This document shows positions 18,962 through 27,784 of a DNA stretch of 54,424 nucleotides, piece by piece. The translations under genes were made by a program, and so were the position numbers. The DNA is from Sulfurimonas sp. (GTDB taxonomy: Bacteria; Campylobacterota; Campylobacteria; Campylobacterales; Sulfurimonadaceae). Location: the NCBI RefSeq assembly GCF_018698455.1, contig NZ_JABIOQ010000001.1:1-54424 (forward strand). The letters run 5' to 3'. Under the pieces are notes generated by a model, which worked only from the letters and a program-made list of their open reading frames with translations, was not told the DNA's origin and searched no databases. Each line of letters begins with the position of its first letter. The first letter of the stretch is position 1.

Positions 18962-21193
18962 CTATCCTTCATTTCGTAACTCAATCAATCTTGCTACATC
19001 AAAGATAAGAGCTATCTCGCCACTACCAAGTACAGAAGCACCACTAATACCAGATAATTGATCAAAAACTATGCCTAACGACTTTATAACTGTCTGATGT
19101 TCACCTAATAACTCATCCACTAAGAGACCTACTATTTTCTTTCCAAAGTATACAATAACGATATTCTGTCTTTCTGTAATACTTTTATTTTCGCCTAAAA
19201 GAAGTCGTATATCTAAAAGAGGAAGTACTTCACCTCGAACATTAATAAACTCATTACCATTTAAGCTTTCCTGCTCTATTGTTGTAAGTTCAATACATTC
19301 TTTAATATTTTCTAAAGGTATAATGTACTTTGTGTCACCTACTTGAAGCAAAAAACCGTCAATAACTGCTAAGGTCAATGGTAATCGTATAGTGATTTTA
19401 CTACCTTGGCCAATAGTTGATTCTATTTCTACACTGCCCCGTAAATCCTCAATATTTCTTTTTACAACATCCATGCCAACACCACGTCCAGATATAGCTG
19501 AAACTGTTTCTGCAGTAGATAAACCAGCTGAAAAAATCAACTTATATATCTCTGAATCGCTAAGGTTATTGTTCTTTTTAACTGATCCATTTTCAATAGC
19601 CTTAGCCAGAATCCTATCTCTATCTAATCCCTTGCCATTATCTTCAATCTCAATGACAATTGTACCGGAGTCTTGATATGCTCTTAAGTCTACTCTACCC
19701 TGAGCAGGTTTTCCACAAGCTACTCTATCTTCTGGAAGTTCAACACCATGGTCTATTGAATTTCGTAACATATGGAGTAAAGGGTCTGAAATACGTTCAA
19801 CAACTGTTTTATCAAGTTCCGTGTCTTCACCACTGATAACAAAGTCTACATCTTTACCAATCTTTTTAGCGGTATCACTTACGATTCTACGAAACTTATT
19901 AAAAGAGTCTCCTACTTTCACCATTCTCATATCCATGATTCCATCACTAACAAACTCTAAAAGCTGTTTCATATGAATTACAGTTTCCCCAATTTCAGAA
20001 CCTTCATCATCTATTAGAGTTAATATTCTAGAATTAGTTATGGATATCTCACTCATATAGTTTATAAGTATATCAATCTTAGAAGAATCAACTCTCAGAG
20101 AAGAAACTGCTTTTTTCTTTGGTTCACTACTTTCTTCTTTTTTATTGAGAACTATCTCTTCTTCTTCTTTTTGATTGAGAACTATCTCTTCTTCTTCTTC
20201 TTTTTGATTGAGAACTATCTCTTCTTCTTCTTCTTTTTGATTGAGAACTATCTCTTCTTCTTCTTCTTCTTTTTGATTAAGAACTATCTCTTCTTCTTTT
20301 TGATTAAGAACTATCTCTTCTTCTTTTTGATTGAGAACTATCTCTTCTTTTTCCTCTACAGTAGGAATTATCAACTCTGGTTCTATTAAAGTATCTTCAT
20401 CTATAAATTTTGCATTTATAAGTTCATTCTTGAGTTCAGGTTCCTTACGTATAGAGACAAGAGTATTATATTCATCGCTATCATCACATAAAAAAATGTA
20501 TAAATCTACATCTTCTTGAATAAATTCAAAAATATCTTCAACCTCAGACTTACTTAAATCTGCCAAAAGACATACTTCGAAGCCAATATAAGGATGAAGA
20601 GGATTGATATCCTCTATACTAGGAATGTTATAAATTATGGGTTGGATTTTTAAAACTTTTCCAACCTTATTAAAAAATTTAAAAACAGAGTTTATACTCA
20701 TACCGGTAGTGAAAAAATCTTTGTGAAATCTAATAGATATATGCCATTTAGCTGCTTCTATCACTATAGTACTTGGAATATCTTCGATATTTTCTTCTTT
20801 TATCTGAGCTCTAGGAAGGTATCCTTCTAGACGTTGAATTAAATTATGGCCAACTTCTTTTTGGGCAGCACTTAACTCTTTGTCCTCAGTAAGAAGATTA
20901 ATTAATACCTCCATGTGATCTTTGCATAAAAGAAATAAAGAGATCATCTCCTCACAAACTCCTACATCACCTTGACGGATACTATCAAAAAGGTTTTCAC
21001 CGGTATGGGCAAATGTCACAATATCATCAAAACCAAACATTCCTGCACTGCCTTTGATTGTATGTACAGCTCTAAAGATTGTTCCTATTGTGCTTTCACT
21101 CGCACCATTACTTTGCATATCAACAAGAGCATCTTCCATCATCTGAAGTTGATCATCACAATCTTCTAAAAATATTTCTAATTCTTCAGTCAT
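18962..21193 (-). CDS. cheA: Chemotaxis histidine kinase with repetitive linker
   Basis: A 743-residue CheA. The Hpt domain has its phosphorylated histidine at His44 in AVHTIKGSAG. A P2-like CheY-binding region occupies about 145-245. A highly charged linker (about 280-357) contains seven copies of EEIVLNQKEE-like units. The dimerisation domain follows. The ATPase domain has LLHMLRNSIDHGVE, DNGKGLDRDRI and SGRGVGMDVV, and the C-terminal CheW-like domain ends at the stop. It phosphorylates CheY, CheV and CheB. It overlaps the STAS gene by 4 bp. The linker repeat is the only abnormal part. Confidence 0.95.
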   Translation of the reverse strand: MTEELEIFLEDCDDQLQMMEDALVDMQSNGASESTIGTIFRAVHTIKGSAGMFGFDDIVTFAHTGENLFDSIRQGDVGVCEEMISLFLLCKDHMEVLINLLTEDKELSAAQKEVGHNLIQRLEGYLPRAQIKEENIEDIPSTIVIEAAKWHISIRFHKDFFTTGMSINSVFKFFNKVGKVLKIQPIIYNIPSIEDINPLHPYIGFEVCLLADLSKSEVEDIFEFIQEDVDLYIFLCDDSDEYNTLVSIRKEPELKNELINAKFIDEDTLIEPELIIPTVEEKEEIVLNQKEEEIVLNQKEEEIVLNQKEEEEEEIVLNQKEEEEEIVLNQKEEEEEIVLNQKEEEEIVLNKKEESSEPKKKAVSSLRVDSSKIDILINYMSEISITNSRILTLIDDEGSEIGETVIHMKQLLEFVSDGIMDMRMVKVGDSFNKFRRIVSDTAKKIGKDVDFVISGEDTELDKTVVERISDPLLHMLRNSIDHGVELPEDRVACGKPAQGRVDLRAYQDSGTIVIEIEDNGKGLDRDRILAKAIENGSVKKNNNLSDSEIYKLIFSAGLSTAETVSAISGRGVGMDVVKRNIEDLRGSVEIESTIGQGSKITIRLPLTLAVIDGFLLQVGDTKYIIPLENIKECIELTTIEQESLNGNEFINVRGEVLPLLDIRLLLGENKSITERQNIVIVYFGKKIVGLLVDELLGEHQTVIKSLGIVFDQLSGISGASVLGSGEIALIFDVARLIELRNEG
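20141..20356. repeat. In-frame tandem repeat in the cheA linker
   Basis: Seven imperfect units of roughly 24-36 bp, each containing GAGAACTATCTC (plus-strand reading, or its AAGAACTATCTC variant) followed by a run of TTC triplets. Units differ in the number of TTC triplets, i.e. of Glu codons, so unit length varies by multiples of 3 and the frame is kept. This looks like a minisatellite with a nested microsatellite and is expected to vary in length between strains. Confidence 0.9.
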
Positions 21194-21459
21194 ACGTCTA
21201 ATCCTAAAGCAATCTGAGTATTGGATATCTTAATCTGTTGTAATACAGTGTCCTTTACATTTATCAATTTAATTGTTTTTTGTGAAGCTTTAACAGTACT
21301 GACCATGGAAAGAAGTAATTGAATACCGACGATATCTATTTTATCTATTTTTGCCATATCTAATAAAATATTTTCCTGTTCTTTTAAGGCTAGAATAAAA
21401 ATATCTTGTAGTGTTTCAACTTCATATATTGTTAGTGCAGTTAAATTATCTAAAATCAT
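21190..21459 (-). CDS. STAS-domain protein of the chemotaxis operon
   Basis: An 89-residue single STAS domain. The fold pattern is visible, with LLDMAKIDKIDIVGIQLLL (about 34-52). The serine phosphorylated in anti-anti-sigma factors is replaced (DSSG becomes DIVG), so classical serine-kinase control is not expected. Overlap with cheA by 4 bp and position right after cheY suggest a structural partner of the CheA signalling complex. Function in this setting is not established. Confidence 0.8.
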   Translation of the reverse strand: MILDNLTALTIYEVETLQDIFILALKEQENILLDMAKIDKIDIVGIQLLLSMVSTVKASQKTIKLINVKDTVLQQIKISNTQIALGLDV

Positions 21460-21462
21460 TAG

Positions 21463-21828
21463 CTATCCAAGTATCTTGCTTAACACTAATAGAAACTTAT
21501 CTTTATTAAAAGGTTTAACTAACCATGCTTTAACACCAAGTTCTTTTGCTTCATTTTGTAGTTCCATTTTTGTCTCAGTTGTAAGCATTACAATAGGAAT
21601 AAAACGATATTTATCATTTTTTCTAACTCTACGAACCATTTCCATACCAGACATAATTGGCATATTTATATCTGAAAATATAAAATCTATCTCGTGCTGT
21701 TCTAGAACATTTAATCCTTCTTGTCCATTTGAAGCTAAAACAGCTTCAAATCCAGCTTCTTTAAGTGCTTTCGCAGCCACATGTCTTATTAAACTTGCAT
21801 CATCTACTACCAATATTTTTTTTGACAT
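21463..21828 (-). CDS. cheY: CheY response regulator
   Basis: A 121-residue receiver leading the operon, with VVDDASLIRH, phospho-acceptor FSDINMPIMSG near residue 57, MLTTET and LVKPFN. Its linkage to cheA makes it the likely flagellar-motor CheY. It differs clearly in sequence from the CheY at 13976-14335, so the two may have different targets. Only a short spacer separates it from the STAS gene. Confidence 0.94.
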   Translation of the reverse strand: MSKKILVVDDASLIRHVAAKALKEAGFEAVLASNGQEGLNVLEQHEIDFIFSDINMPIMSGMEMVRRVRKNDKYRFIPIVMLTTETKMELQNEAKELGVKAWLVKPFNKDKFLLVLSKILG

Positions 21829-21908
21829 ATTTTCTCACTATTATAATTTCTTTAAATACTTAGCTATTCTATAGTAAGTGTTCTAAAATAAAGATAAATT
21901 CAATCAAT

Positions 21909-22676
21909 CTATACAGATACTTTGAATTTTTTAAGAATTTCAAAAGCATCTGTAAGAATTTGAAATTTTTTTGTACTAGTTGTTTCATGGAGTGTAGAGA
22001 TATCAGGATGAAATGTTTTCGCGAGTTTTTTATAGTTTTTCTTTATATCACGAAGAGAATCTTCACTCTTAACATTTAGTATACGACATGCCTTTTCTAA
22101 TTCATCTATTTTACTCATTTTAAAAAAATAATTAAATGCATTAGCATCATATTGAAACTTCACATTTACTCCACCTAGTTGTGTTTTACTAAAAAATATT
22201 TTAAGAAGTTCTTTCTTTTTTGATTCACTTACATTTACATCATATAAATTAAAATTTTCACTTATGAGAGTTATAACTCCCCGAAAGTGTTTATGCAAAT
22301 ATAAGTCACACGTGGCATTCCTTTCATTTAAACCAAGTTGGCACACAGAGTTTTCATAGAATGTTGCAGAAATTGTTATGATATTTTCTTGTGGAAGCAA
22401 ATAAAGATGTATAGGATTTTCTAGTCGTTTAGTGAGCTCATATTTCAATTTTTTAGATACATTTGACGAATTTTTCTTGTAGTATGAGTAAAGCCATTTC
22501 ATCAAAAGTATACGTTTATTCCTATTATTAGCAGCTGAGACAGGAATATATAAAACATTTTTTTTGACATAAGTTGCATTGAAATTTACTTCTATATATT
22601 CTAAAAGCTCCCCATAATCTTCCTGGGAGTCCTTTACTTTAAAGATAGTATGTTCAGGGCCTAATAATACTTGCAT
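21909..22676 (-). CDS. DnaJ-domain protein (C-terminal J domain)
   Basis: Start chosen at 22676 because AGGA lies five bases upstream; the longer frame to 22748 would add a hydrophobic leader without a ribosome-binding site. The 255-residue protein has an N-terminal region of unknown fold (about 1-185) and a J domain at the C terminus (about 195-250) with the essential HPD in KTFHPDIST. There is no zinc-finger or glycine-rich region, so this is a type III J protein that would stimulate an Hsp70 on a particular client. Client unknown. Not part of the che operon by spacing. Confidence 0.8.
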   Translation of the reverse strand: MQVLLGPEHTIFKVKDSQEDYGELLEYIEVNFNATYVKKNVLYIPVSAANNRNKRILLMKWLYSYYKKNSSNVSKKLKYELTKRLENPIHLYLLPQENIITISATFYENSVCQLGLNERNATCDLYLHKHFRGVITLISENFNLYDVNVSESKKKELLKIFFSKTQLGGVNVKFQYDANAFNYFFKMSKIDELEKACRILNVKSEDSLRDIKKNYKKLAKTFHPDISTLHETTSTKKFQILTDAFEILKKFKVSV

Positions 22677-22768
22677 ACCTATCCTATAAATTATATATAT
22701 ATATAAAAAGTATAGCAAGTTGTATACCAAAAAAAGATAAACTGTCATAAACTATAAGAGAGTCTATC

Positions 22769-22996
22769 TTGCAAAACCCATTCGAATCAGGACATATTAA
22801 AAATTATGTTCTTTTATATGCTAGTGTTGTTCTTATTATGATACTTTTTTTTATTGCAACTTCACTTTTTCATGAAGCCCAAGATGTAGAAAAAAAAGTA
22901 TTTAATACTGAGCTAAAAAAGAGTGAAGAGAGTAAGGATATAAAACTAGAAAAGAAATTTACCCTTGAGTTTAAGTTGATGGAGAGTAGTTACTAA
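22769..22996 (+). CDS. Small single-span membrane protein, unknown
   Basis: A 75-residue frame starting with TTG and preceded by GAGAG. It has one hydrophobic helix (about residues 11-33) followed by a lysine/glutamate-rich tail. The stop shares a palindrome with the convergent exbD stop, which supports it being a real transcribed gene. I do not recognise it. Its topology (N-terminal span, charged tail) recalls small accessory proteins of ExbB/ExbD systems, but it has no TonB features. Moderate certainty because of the TTG start. Confidence 0.5.
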   Translation: MQNPFESGHIKNYVLLYASVVLIMILFFIATSLFHEAQDVEKKVFNTELKKSEESKDIKLEKKFTLEFKLMESSY

Positions 22997-23004
22997 CTAC
23001 TCTT
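22982..23004. terminator. Bidirectional palindromic terminator at the exbD stop
   Basis: Bases 22983-22992 pair perfectly with 22994-23003, with a G-T pair outside. The palindrome contains the stop codons of both convergent genes, and TTTAG follows on the plus strand. The design is the same as at 15167-15192. Confidence 0.5.
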
Positions 23005-23389
23005 TAGTAATAATATAAAGCTGCTCGTGGCGAAGCTTTTTGAGTATACCCATAACACTTACAAAGTCTTGAAAACGCGACTCCTTGTCGCTTCTAAGTA
23101 CAACTGTCTGTGTTTTTTCTATTGAAGATAGTTTTTCTTCTAAAACAGCTAAACTAACATTCTCTTTTTCAAAGAAAAGCTCACCTTTCGCGTTTACATA
23201 AATTGTAACCTCTTTCTTAAGCTCTTTTTTATCTACTGATGAAGAATTTGGTAAGTCTACGGGAATAACACCCTGCTTTATAAATGTAGCAGTTGTTAAA
23301 ACCATAACAAGAAGAACAAGCATAATGTCAATAAATGGAATGACATTTATCTCATCAAACCTCTTTGGGGGTTTTTTACACTTTGACAT
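22997..23389 (-). CDS. exbD: ExbD-type energy-transduction protein
   Basis: A 130-residue protein with one N-terminal membrane span (about 17-38). The family signature FDEINVIPFIDIMLVLLVM contains the membrane aspartate used for proton-driven force. A periplasmic domain follows. With ExbB it powers TonB-dependent transport or a related process. No tonB is seen in the window. It overlaps exbB by 14 bp. Confidence 0.9.
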   Translation of the reverse strand: MSKCKKPPKRFDEINVIPFIDIMLVLLVMVLTTATFIKQGVIPVDLPNSSSVDKKELKKEVTIYVNAKGELFFEKENVSLAVLEEKLSSIEKTQTVVLRSDKESRFQDFVSVMGILKKLRHEQLYIITKE

Positions 23390-23840
23390 TATTTATTTTC
23401 ATCTCTCGAGTTACATCATACTTAGTGAGAAGTCTTTCAACTTTTCTTAGTGCAATTGTATATGACATAATAGCTGGCATGGCTACTATAAGACCCATTG
23501 CGGTAGCTTTAAGAGCGAGTGCTAGACCGACCATAATCTGCTTAGCATCTACAGCACCAGCATCACCCATAGAATAAAACGTTATCATAATTCCAGCAAC
23601 GGTACCAAGTAAACCAACATAGGGTGCATTTGATGCTATCGCACTTATAACACCTATATTATCAGTAAGTTCAAGCTCTAAATTGTCTCTATACTCATAA
23701 TCATCGACATTGACACTTTTATAAAACATCATACGCTCGATGAATAGCCAAAGTGTTACTATACTCATCAACACTAATATTCCCATCACTCCATAATCAA
23801 GTAAGTTTTCTGCATATGCTAGTATGTTTGTCTCGTTCAT
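23376..23840 (-). CDS. exbB: ExbB/TolQ-type proton-channel protein
   Basis: A 154-residue three-span membrane protein. Spans lie at about 17-37, 70-92 and 108-130. The block SNAPYVGLLGTVAGIMITF is the family signature (ApFLGLLGTV type), and ALKATAMGLIVAMPA follows. It forms the pentameric channel with ExbD. It is ten bases downstream of the histidine kinase gene, an uncommon neighbour for exbB. Confidence 0.92.
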   Translation of the reverse strand: MNETNILAYAENLLDYGVMGILVLMSIVTLWLFIERMMFYKSVNVDDYEYRDNLELELTDNIGVISAIASNAPYVGLLGTVAGIMITFYSMGDAGAVDAKQIMVGLALALKATAMGLIVAMPAIMSYTIALRKVERLLTKYDVTREMKINNVKV

Positions 23841-23849
23841 TTATACATC

Positions 23850-24680
23850 CTATATTTTATTAAATTTTAATTCTACTGTTGTTCCAAGCTTGGGCTGGGA
23901 CTTAAAATGGAGTTCAACACCATTTTTATCACAAAATCGTTTTACCATGCTTAGTCCGATTCCAAAGCCTAACATACTTTTATTTGACTGATAATAACTT
24001 TCAAATATATGTAAGATTTCCACCTCATCCATGCCTTTTCCATAATCTTTAATAAAAAGGGAGCTACCTCGATGTTGGATATCAATTTTTTTGGAATTTT
24101 GTGAGTATTTTACACCATTGTCTATTAAATTGTCAATAACTTTTCCGAGACCTTTTCTATCAGTATAAATTTCTAAACTCTCAAGTGAAAGTGAAAAATC
24201 AATTTTTGGATAAATTTTACATAAAAAAGCAACTCTCTCTTCTATGAGCTTATCAAGAAAAAACTTCTCCTTGACACCCTCTTCGCTTTGCATTTTTATC
24301 ATATATTCTAGTTCATTATAGCGTTCTTGAAGCATTTCACAAGCACTTTGGATACGTCCTAATCTTTTTAGACTTTTCTCATCATCTAAACTCTTTTTTA
24401 TCATTTGTGTATTTGTCATAATAGTATTTATTGGAAGGTTCAGTTCATGAAGTGTCTCTTTTGAGAGTTCTTGAAGATTTGCTACATATTCTTGGAGAGG
24501 ATTTACTGCTAAACGCACCATCAATAAAGCAGAAACAGAGATAAAAGAAACAACAATGACAAACAGAGCATAAATATTTTGTATCTCTAAAATTGCTAAA
24601 AGGTAATAAGTAAAACCTAAAAATAGTAATACAGTTATGAAGTAATAGATAAAAATATTGACACGAAAACTAGTAAACAA
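23850..24680 (-). CDS. Sensor histidine kinase
   Basis: A 276-residue kinase with two adjacent membrane helices at the N terminus (about 9-27 and 34-58) and only a very short loop between them. It therefore probably senses the membrane state or a partner protein rather than a periplasmic ligand. The phosphorylated His is in LHELNLPINTIM (about residue 78). ATP-binding boxes are NLIDNGVKYSQ, GKGMDE and LGFGIGLSMVK. It overlaps its response regulator gene by 11 bp and is followed by exbB. Confidence 0.9.
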   Translation of the reverse strand: MFTSFRVNIFIYYFITVLLFLGFTYYLLAILEIQNIYALFVIVVSFISVSALLMVRLAVNPLQEYVANLQELSKETLHELNLPINTIMTNTQMIKKSLDDEKSLKRLGRIQSACEMLQERYNELEYMIKMQSEEGVKEKFFLDKLIEERVAFLCKIYPKIDFSLSLESLEIYTDRKGLGKVIDNLIDNGVKYSQNSKKIDIQHRGSSLFIKDYGKGMDEVEILHIFESYYQSNKSMLGFGIGLSMVKRFCDKNGVELHFKSQPKLGTTVELKFNKI

Positions 24681-25323
24681 GTTTATACCCTATACCACGT
24701 ATATTTTCTATTTTAATCTCTGGCAAAATTTGTTTGAGTCTATTGATATACACACGAATTGCCCCATCGCTAATAGATTCAGCGGATGTCCATAGTGCGT
24801 CTGATATCAGTTCTTTTGGAACATTCTCATTTTGATGTTTGAGTAAAAGGACTAAGAGTGTGTACTCTTTATTTGAAAGTTCTAATAGATTACTTTTATA
24901 AGAGATGCTCTTATGTATTACATTATGTGTAAAATCACCTATACTTGTAGGAATACTAGAAGAGCTTCGTTTAATAAGTGCTTTAATCCGAAAAAGAAGT
25001 TCATCAGAATCAAAAGGTTTGTTTAGGTAATCATCACAACCACTTGAAAAGCCTTTTTCTAACATTGCTTTATCTTTATGTGATGTTAAAAAAATCGTAG
25101 GAGTATTATCATCTGCACTACGAAGCTCACTCAAAAGTGAAATACCATCTACTAGGGGTACATTGATATCTAGAAGGTATATATCAAACTTTCGCTCAAA
25201 AGTAGCATCAAGAGCATCTTGACCATTTGTAAAATGTGAGACTTCATAAGAAGACTCTTCTAGTAAGTCCACAAGAGTCTCTCCAAAAAGAGGGTCATCT
25301 TCTAAAAGAAGTATATTAATCAA
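24670..25323 (-). CDS. OmpR-type response regulator
   Basis: A 217-residue regulator with a receiver (about 1-115; [29 protein letters not shown]) and a winged-helix DNA-binding domain (about 125-215; [38 protein letters not shown]). Pairs with the overlapping kinase gene. It overlaps pyrC by 8 bp, so its expression is tied to a pyrimidine gene. Targets are unknown; exbBD directly downstream are candidates. Confidence 0.93.
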   Translation of the reverse strand: MINILLLEDDPLFGETLVDLLEESSYEVSHFTNGQDALDATFERKFDIYLLDINVPLVDGISLLSELRSADDNTPTIFLTSHKDKAMLEKGFSSGCDDYLNKPFDSDELLFRIKALIKRSSSSIPTSIGDFTHNVIHKSISYKSNLLELSNKEYTLLVLLLKHQNENVPKELISDALWTSAESISDGAIRVYINRLKQILPEIKIENIRGIGYKLVY

Positions 25324-26323
25324 TACTCTCTATCGCCCAGTTAATTGTCTCACCTGCATACATAGGAACAACACCTGAATAGTTTGCTGGTACTACAAAT
25401 GGACGTTTTTCAAGTACTACTTCTTTAAACTCAGGACAAATCCCATATATATTCTGTGCATTATCACTCACAAATGCTTGAAGATTATTTAGTTTATCAT
25501 ACTGTTCAAATATTTCACATAGAAGTTGTAGTGCTATTGGAGCCGTAAAAATACCAGCTGCACAACCACAAGACTCTTTCTTATGCTGAGGATGTGGTGC
25601 AGAATCACTACCAAACATCACTTTTGGGTGAGCTGCTAGGGCCACTGTAAGAAGTGCATCTAAATCTTCAGGACGCTTTGCTATTGGCTTACAAAATAGA
25701 TGTGGCATCATCATACCACCAACTACATCATCAAGTGTTAAGATCAAGTGATGTACTGTTATAGTCGCATAAAGGTTCTCAAATTTATCTAACATATCCA
25801 CAGCTTCTTTTGTTGTAATATGTTCCATAATAATTTTTAGTTTTGGGAAATTTGTCGCTAAAAGTTCATAAATTGACATAAACTCAGCTTCTCTATCCAT
25901 CACAAAACCATCCGTCTCACCGTGAACACATAAAGGAATTTCCATATCACTCATAGCTTGAAGTGTAGGTCTCATCTCTTCTATATCAAATGATGAAACA
26001 CCACCTTCTGAGTTTGTAGTTATGCCAGCAGGATAAAGTTTAATAGCCGTGATGTCATCAGCTACTGACTCTAAAAATGCTTTATCATAGTTTTTATAAA
26101 AGAGTGTCATATATGGTTCAAAGTAGTCATTTGGAACAGCCGCCATAATACGTTCTTTATAAGCAATAACATCTGCACGATTCTCAACAGGAGGTACAAG
26201 GTTTGGCATTACGATAGCTCCACTAAAAGAGTAAGCAGAAAGAGGTGCAACATTTTCCAACATTACAGCATCACGAAGATGTAAATGCATATCGAGTGGC
26301 ATTAAAAGTGTTTGTGTCTTCAT
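25316..26323 (-). CDS. pyrC: Dihydroorotase
   Basis: Cyclises carbamoyl aspartate to dihydroorotate, third step of pyrimidine synthesis. The 335-residue size and the metal motif [11 protein letters not shown] at the N terminus place it in class II. The bridging lysine is in AIKLYPAG (about 100). Metal histidines are in CVHGETD and MEHITTKE, and the catalytic aspartate is in FGSDSAPHP (about 250). It is followed immediately by a two-component system and preceded by the phosphohexomutase gene (14 bp). Confidence 0.95.
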   Translation of the reverse strand: MKTQTLLMPLDMHLHLRDAVMLENVAPLSAYSFSGAIVMPNLVPPVENRADVIAYKERIMAAVPNDYFEPYMTLFYKNYDKAFLESVADDITAIKLYPAGITTNSEGGVSSFDIEEMRPTLQAMSDMEIPLCVHGETDGFVMDREAEFMSIYELLATNFPKLKIIMEHITTKEAVDMLDKFENLYATITVHHLILTLDDVVGGMMMPHLFCKPIAKRPEDLDALLTVALAAHPKVMFGSDSAPHPQHKKESCGCAAGIFTAPIALQLLCEIFEQYDKLNNLQAFVSDNAQNIYGICPEFKEVVLEKRPFVVPANYSGVVPMYAGETINWAIESID

Positions 26324-26337
26324 ATTTTTTCCTTAAT

Positions 26338-27696
26338 TTATAGAGATTTTTTTGCAGTTATTATAAGCTCATTAATAGCTTTTTCATAAACTTTAGCTTC
26401 GTTTTGATCAGTTGATTCAAAACGTGTCACTAGAACTGGTGTCGTGTTACTAGCTCTCACCAATCCCCATCCTTTTTCAAAGTTTATACGAACTCCATCT
26501 ACATCTATTATATCTTTTATATTTGGGAAACTTGCAGGTGGTGATTTCAGGAGCTCTTTAACTCTGTCAATAATTTTAAATTTTTCTGCTTCTGTTGTTT
26601 CTACTTTTAACTCTTCAGTTGAGTACACAAGAGGAAGCTTTGCAAGTTCTGCATCTAAGTCTATACCATCATGCATGAGTTCTAGCATTCTGAGTGTTGC
26701 ATAGATAGCATCATCATAACCGAAGTAACGATTTTTAAAGAAAACATGGCCACTTACTTCACAAGCTAGGTCTGCATTTGTCTCTCTCATCTTTACTTTT
26801 AGGTTCGAGTGCCCTGTTTTATACATGATGGCTTTACAACCACGGCGTTCAAGTTCATCATACATCACTTGTGAACATTTCACCTCACCTATAACAGTTG
26901 GTTTATCCATTTTCATAGAATATAAAAGAGCCATCATATCGCCCTTAATATTGTTTTTATGAGTAAGTACCGCTATACGGTCTGCATCGCCATCATAGGC
27001 AAACGCGATGTCACCTTCGTCTGTCAAAAGTTTTTTGATATCTACTAGGTTATGCTCATCTGAAGGGTCTGGATGGTGGTTTGGGAAAGTGCCATCAGGA
27101 TCTATATAGATACCTTTTGTATTTAGTTCTAATGCAGCAAAAATATCTTCAGTTACAACACCGGCAACACCATTTCCACAATCATAAACTATGCGAGTAT
27201 CCATACCTTTTAAATGCTGAAATTCTGAAACCAAAAACTTTATATATCTCTCTACTGCGTTTATCTTCGTTACATCGCATTTAACTTCTACTGGCATATC
27301 CATCACGTCACATTCACGACCTAGTGCATAAATGTCTTCACTAAAAAATGGTGCTTTGTCTACTGTTATTTTAAAACCATTGTATTCACTTGGATTGTGT
27401 GAGCCTGTTATCATGACTGAAGCTGATGGTGTTGCACCATCCCAATCATGATAATTTGTAAAGTAGTTTACAGGAGTAGGAACCAGTCCCATATCGAGAA
27501 CTTTTTTTCCACCTGCGTTTAAACCACGAGTGAGGTATTCAAATAGTATAGGAGAATGGGAACGTGCATCGTATCCAACAGATACATATTCACCTGAAAT
27601 CTTAGATGCTAAAGCATATCCAATGCGAACTACACTTTCTTCATTTAACTCTTTTTCATAAATTCCACGTATGTCATATTCTCTGTATATGCTCAT
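26338..27696 (-). CDS. Phosphomannomutase/phosphoglucomutase
   Basis: A 452-residue alpha-D-phosphohexomutase that interconverts hexose 1- and 6-phosphates for polysaccharide and lipopolysaccharide precursors. The phosphoserine loop is TGSHNPSEYNGFK (about 95-107), the metal loop is AYDGDADRIAVL (about 233), the sugar loop is CEVSGHVFFKNR (about 312), and the phosphate-binding block near the C terminus is RASNTTPVLVTRFE. Resembles the AlgC/ManB group; the preferred sugar cannot be decided from sequence. Confidence 0.93.
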   Translation of the reverse strand: MSIYREYDIRGIYEKELNEESVVRIGYALASKISGEYVSVGYDARSHSPILFEYLTRGLNAGGKKVLDMGLVPTPVNYFTNYHDWDGATPSASVMITGSHNPSEYNGFKITVDKAPFFSEDIYALGRECDVMDMPVEVKCDVTKINAVERYIKFLVSEFQHLKGMDTRIVYDCGNGVAGVVTEDIFAALELNTKGIYIDPDGTFPNHHPDPSDEHNLVDIKKLLTDEGDIAFAYDGDADRIAVLTHKNNIKGDMMALLYSMKMDKPTVIGEVKCSQVMYDELERRGCKAIMYKTGHSNLKVKMRETNADLACEVSGHVFFKNRYFGYDDAIYATLRMLELMHDGIDLDAELAKLPLVYSTEELKVETTEAEKFKIIDRVKELLKSPPASFPNIKDIIDVDGVRINFEKGWGLVRASNTTPVLVTRFESTDQNEAKVYEKAINELIITAKKSL

Positions 27697-27784
27697 TGAA
27701 ATCTCCTGTAAATCTATTATTTAAATATATATAATGAAATAATACACTTTCTTAGATTAAAGAGTGCTAATGACCCATGTAGAA

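Noticed and set aside
20141-20389. Regular short repeats that at first look like a CRISPR array, and a plus-strand frame rich in Phe/Leu across them
   Set aside because: Units are contiguous, of unequal length and in frame with the cheA coding sequence; there are no unique spacers. The plus-strand frame is only the antisense of the repeat.
22769-22996. Interpreting the small membrane protein as TonB
   Set aside because: No proline-rich spacer and no C-terminal TonB domain; only a single span and a short charged tail are present.
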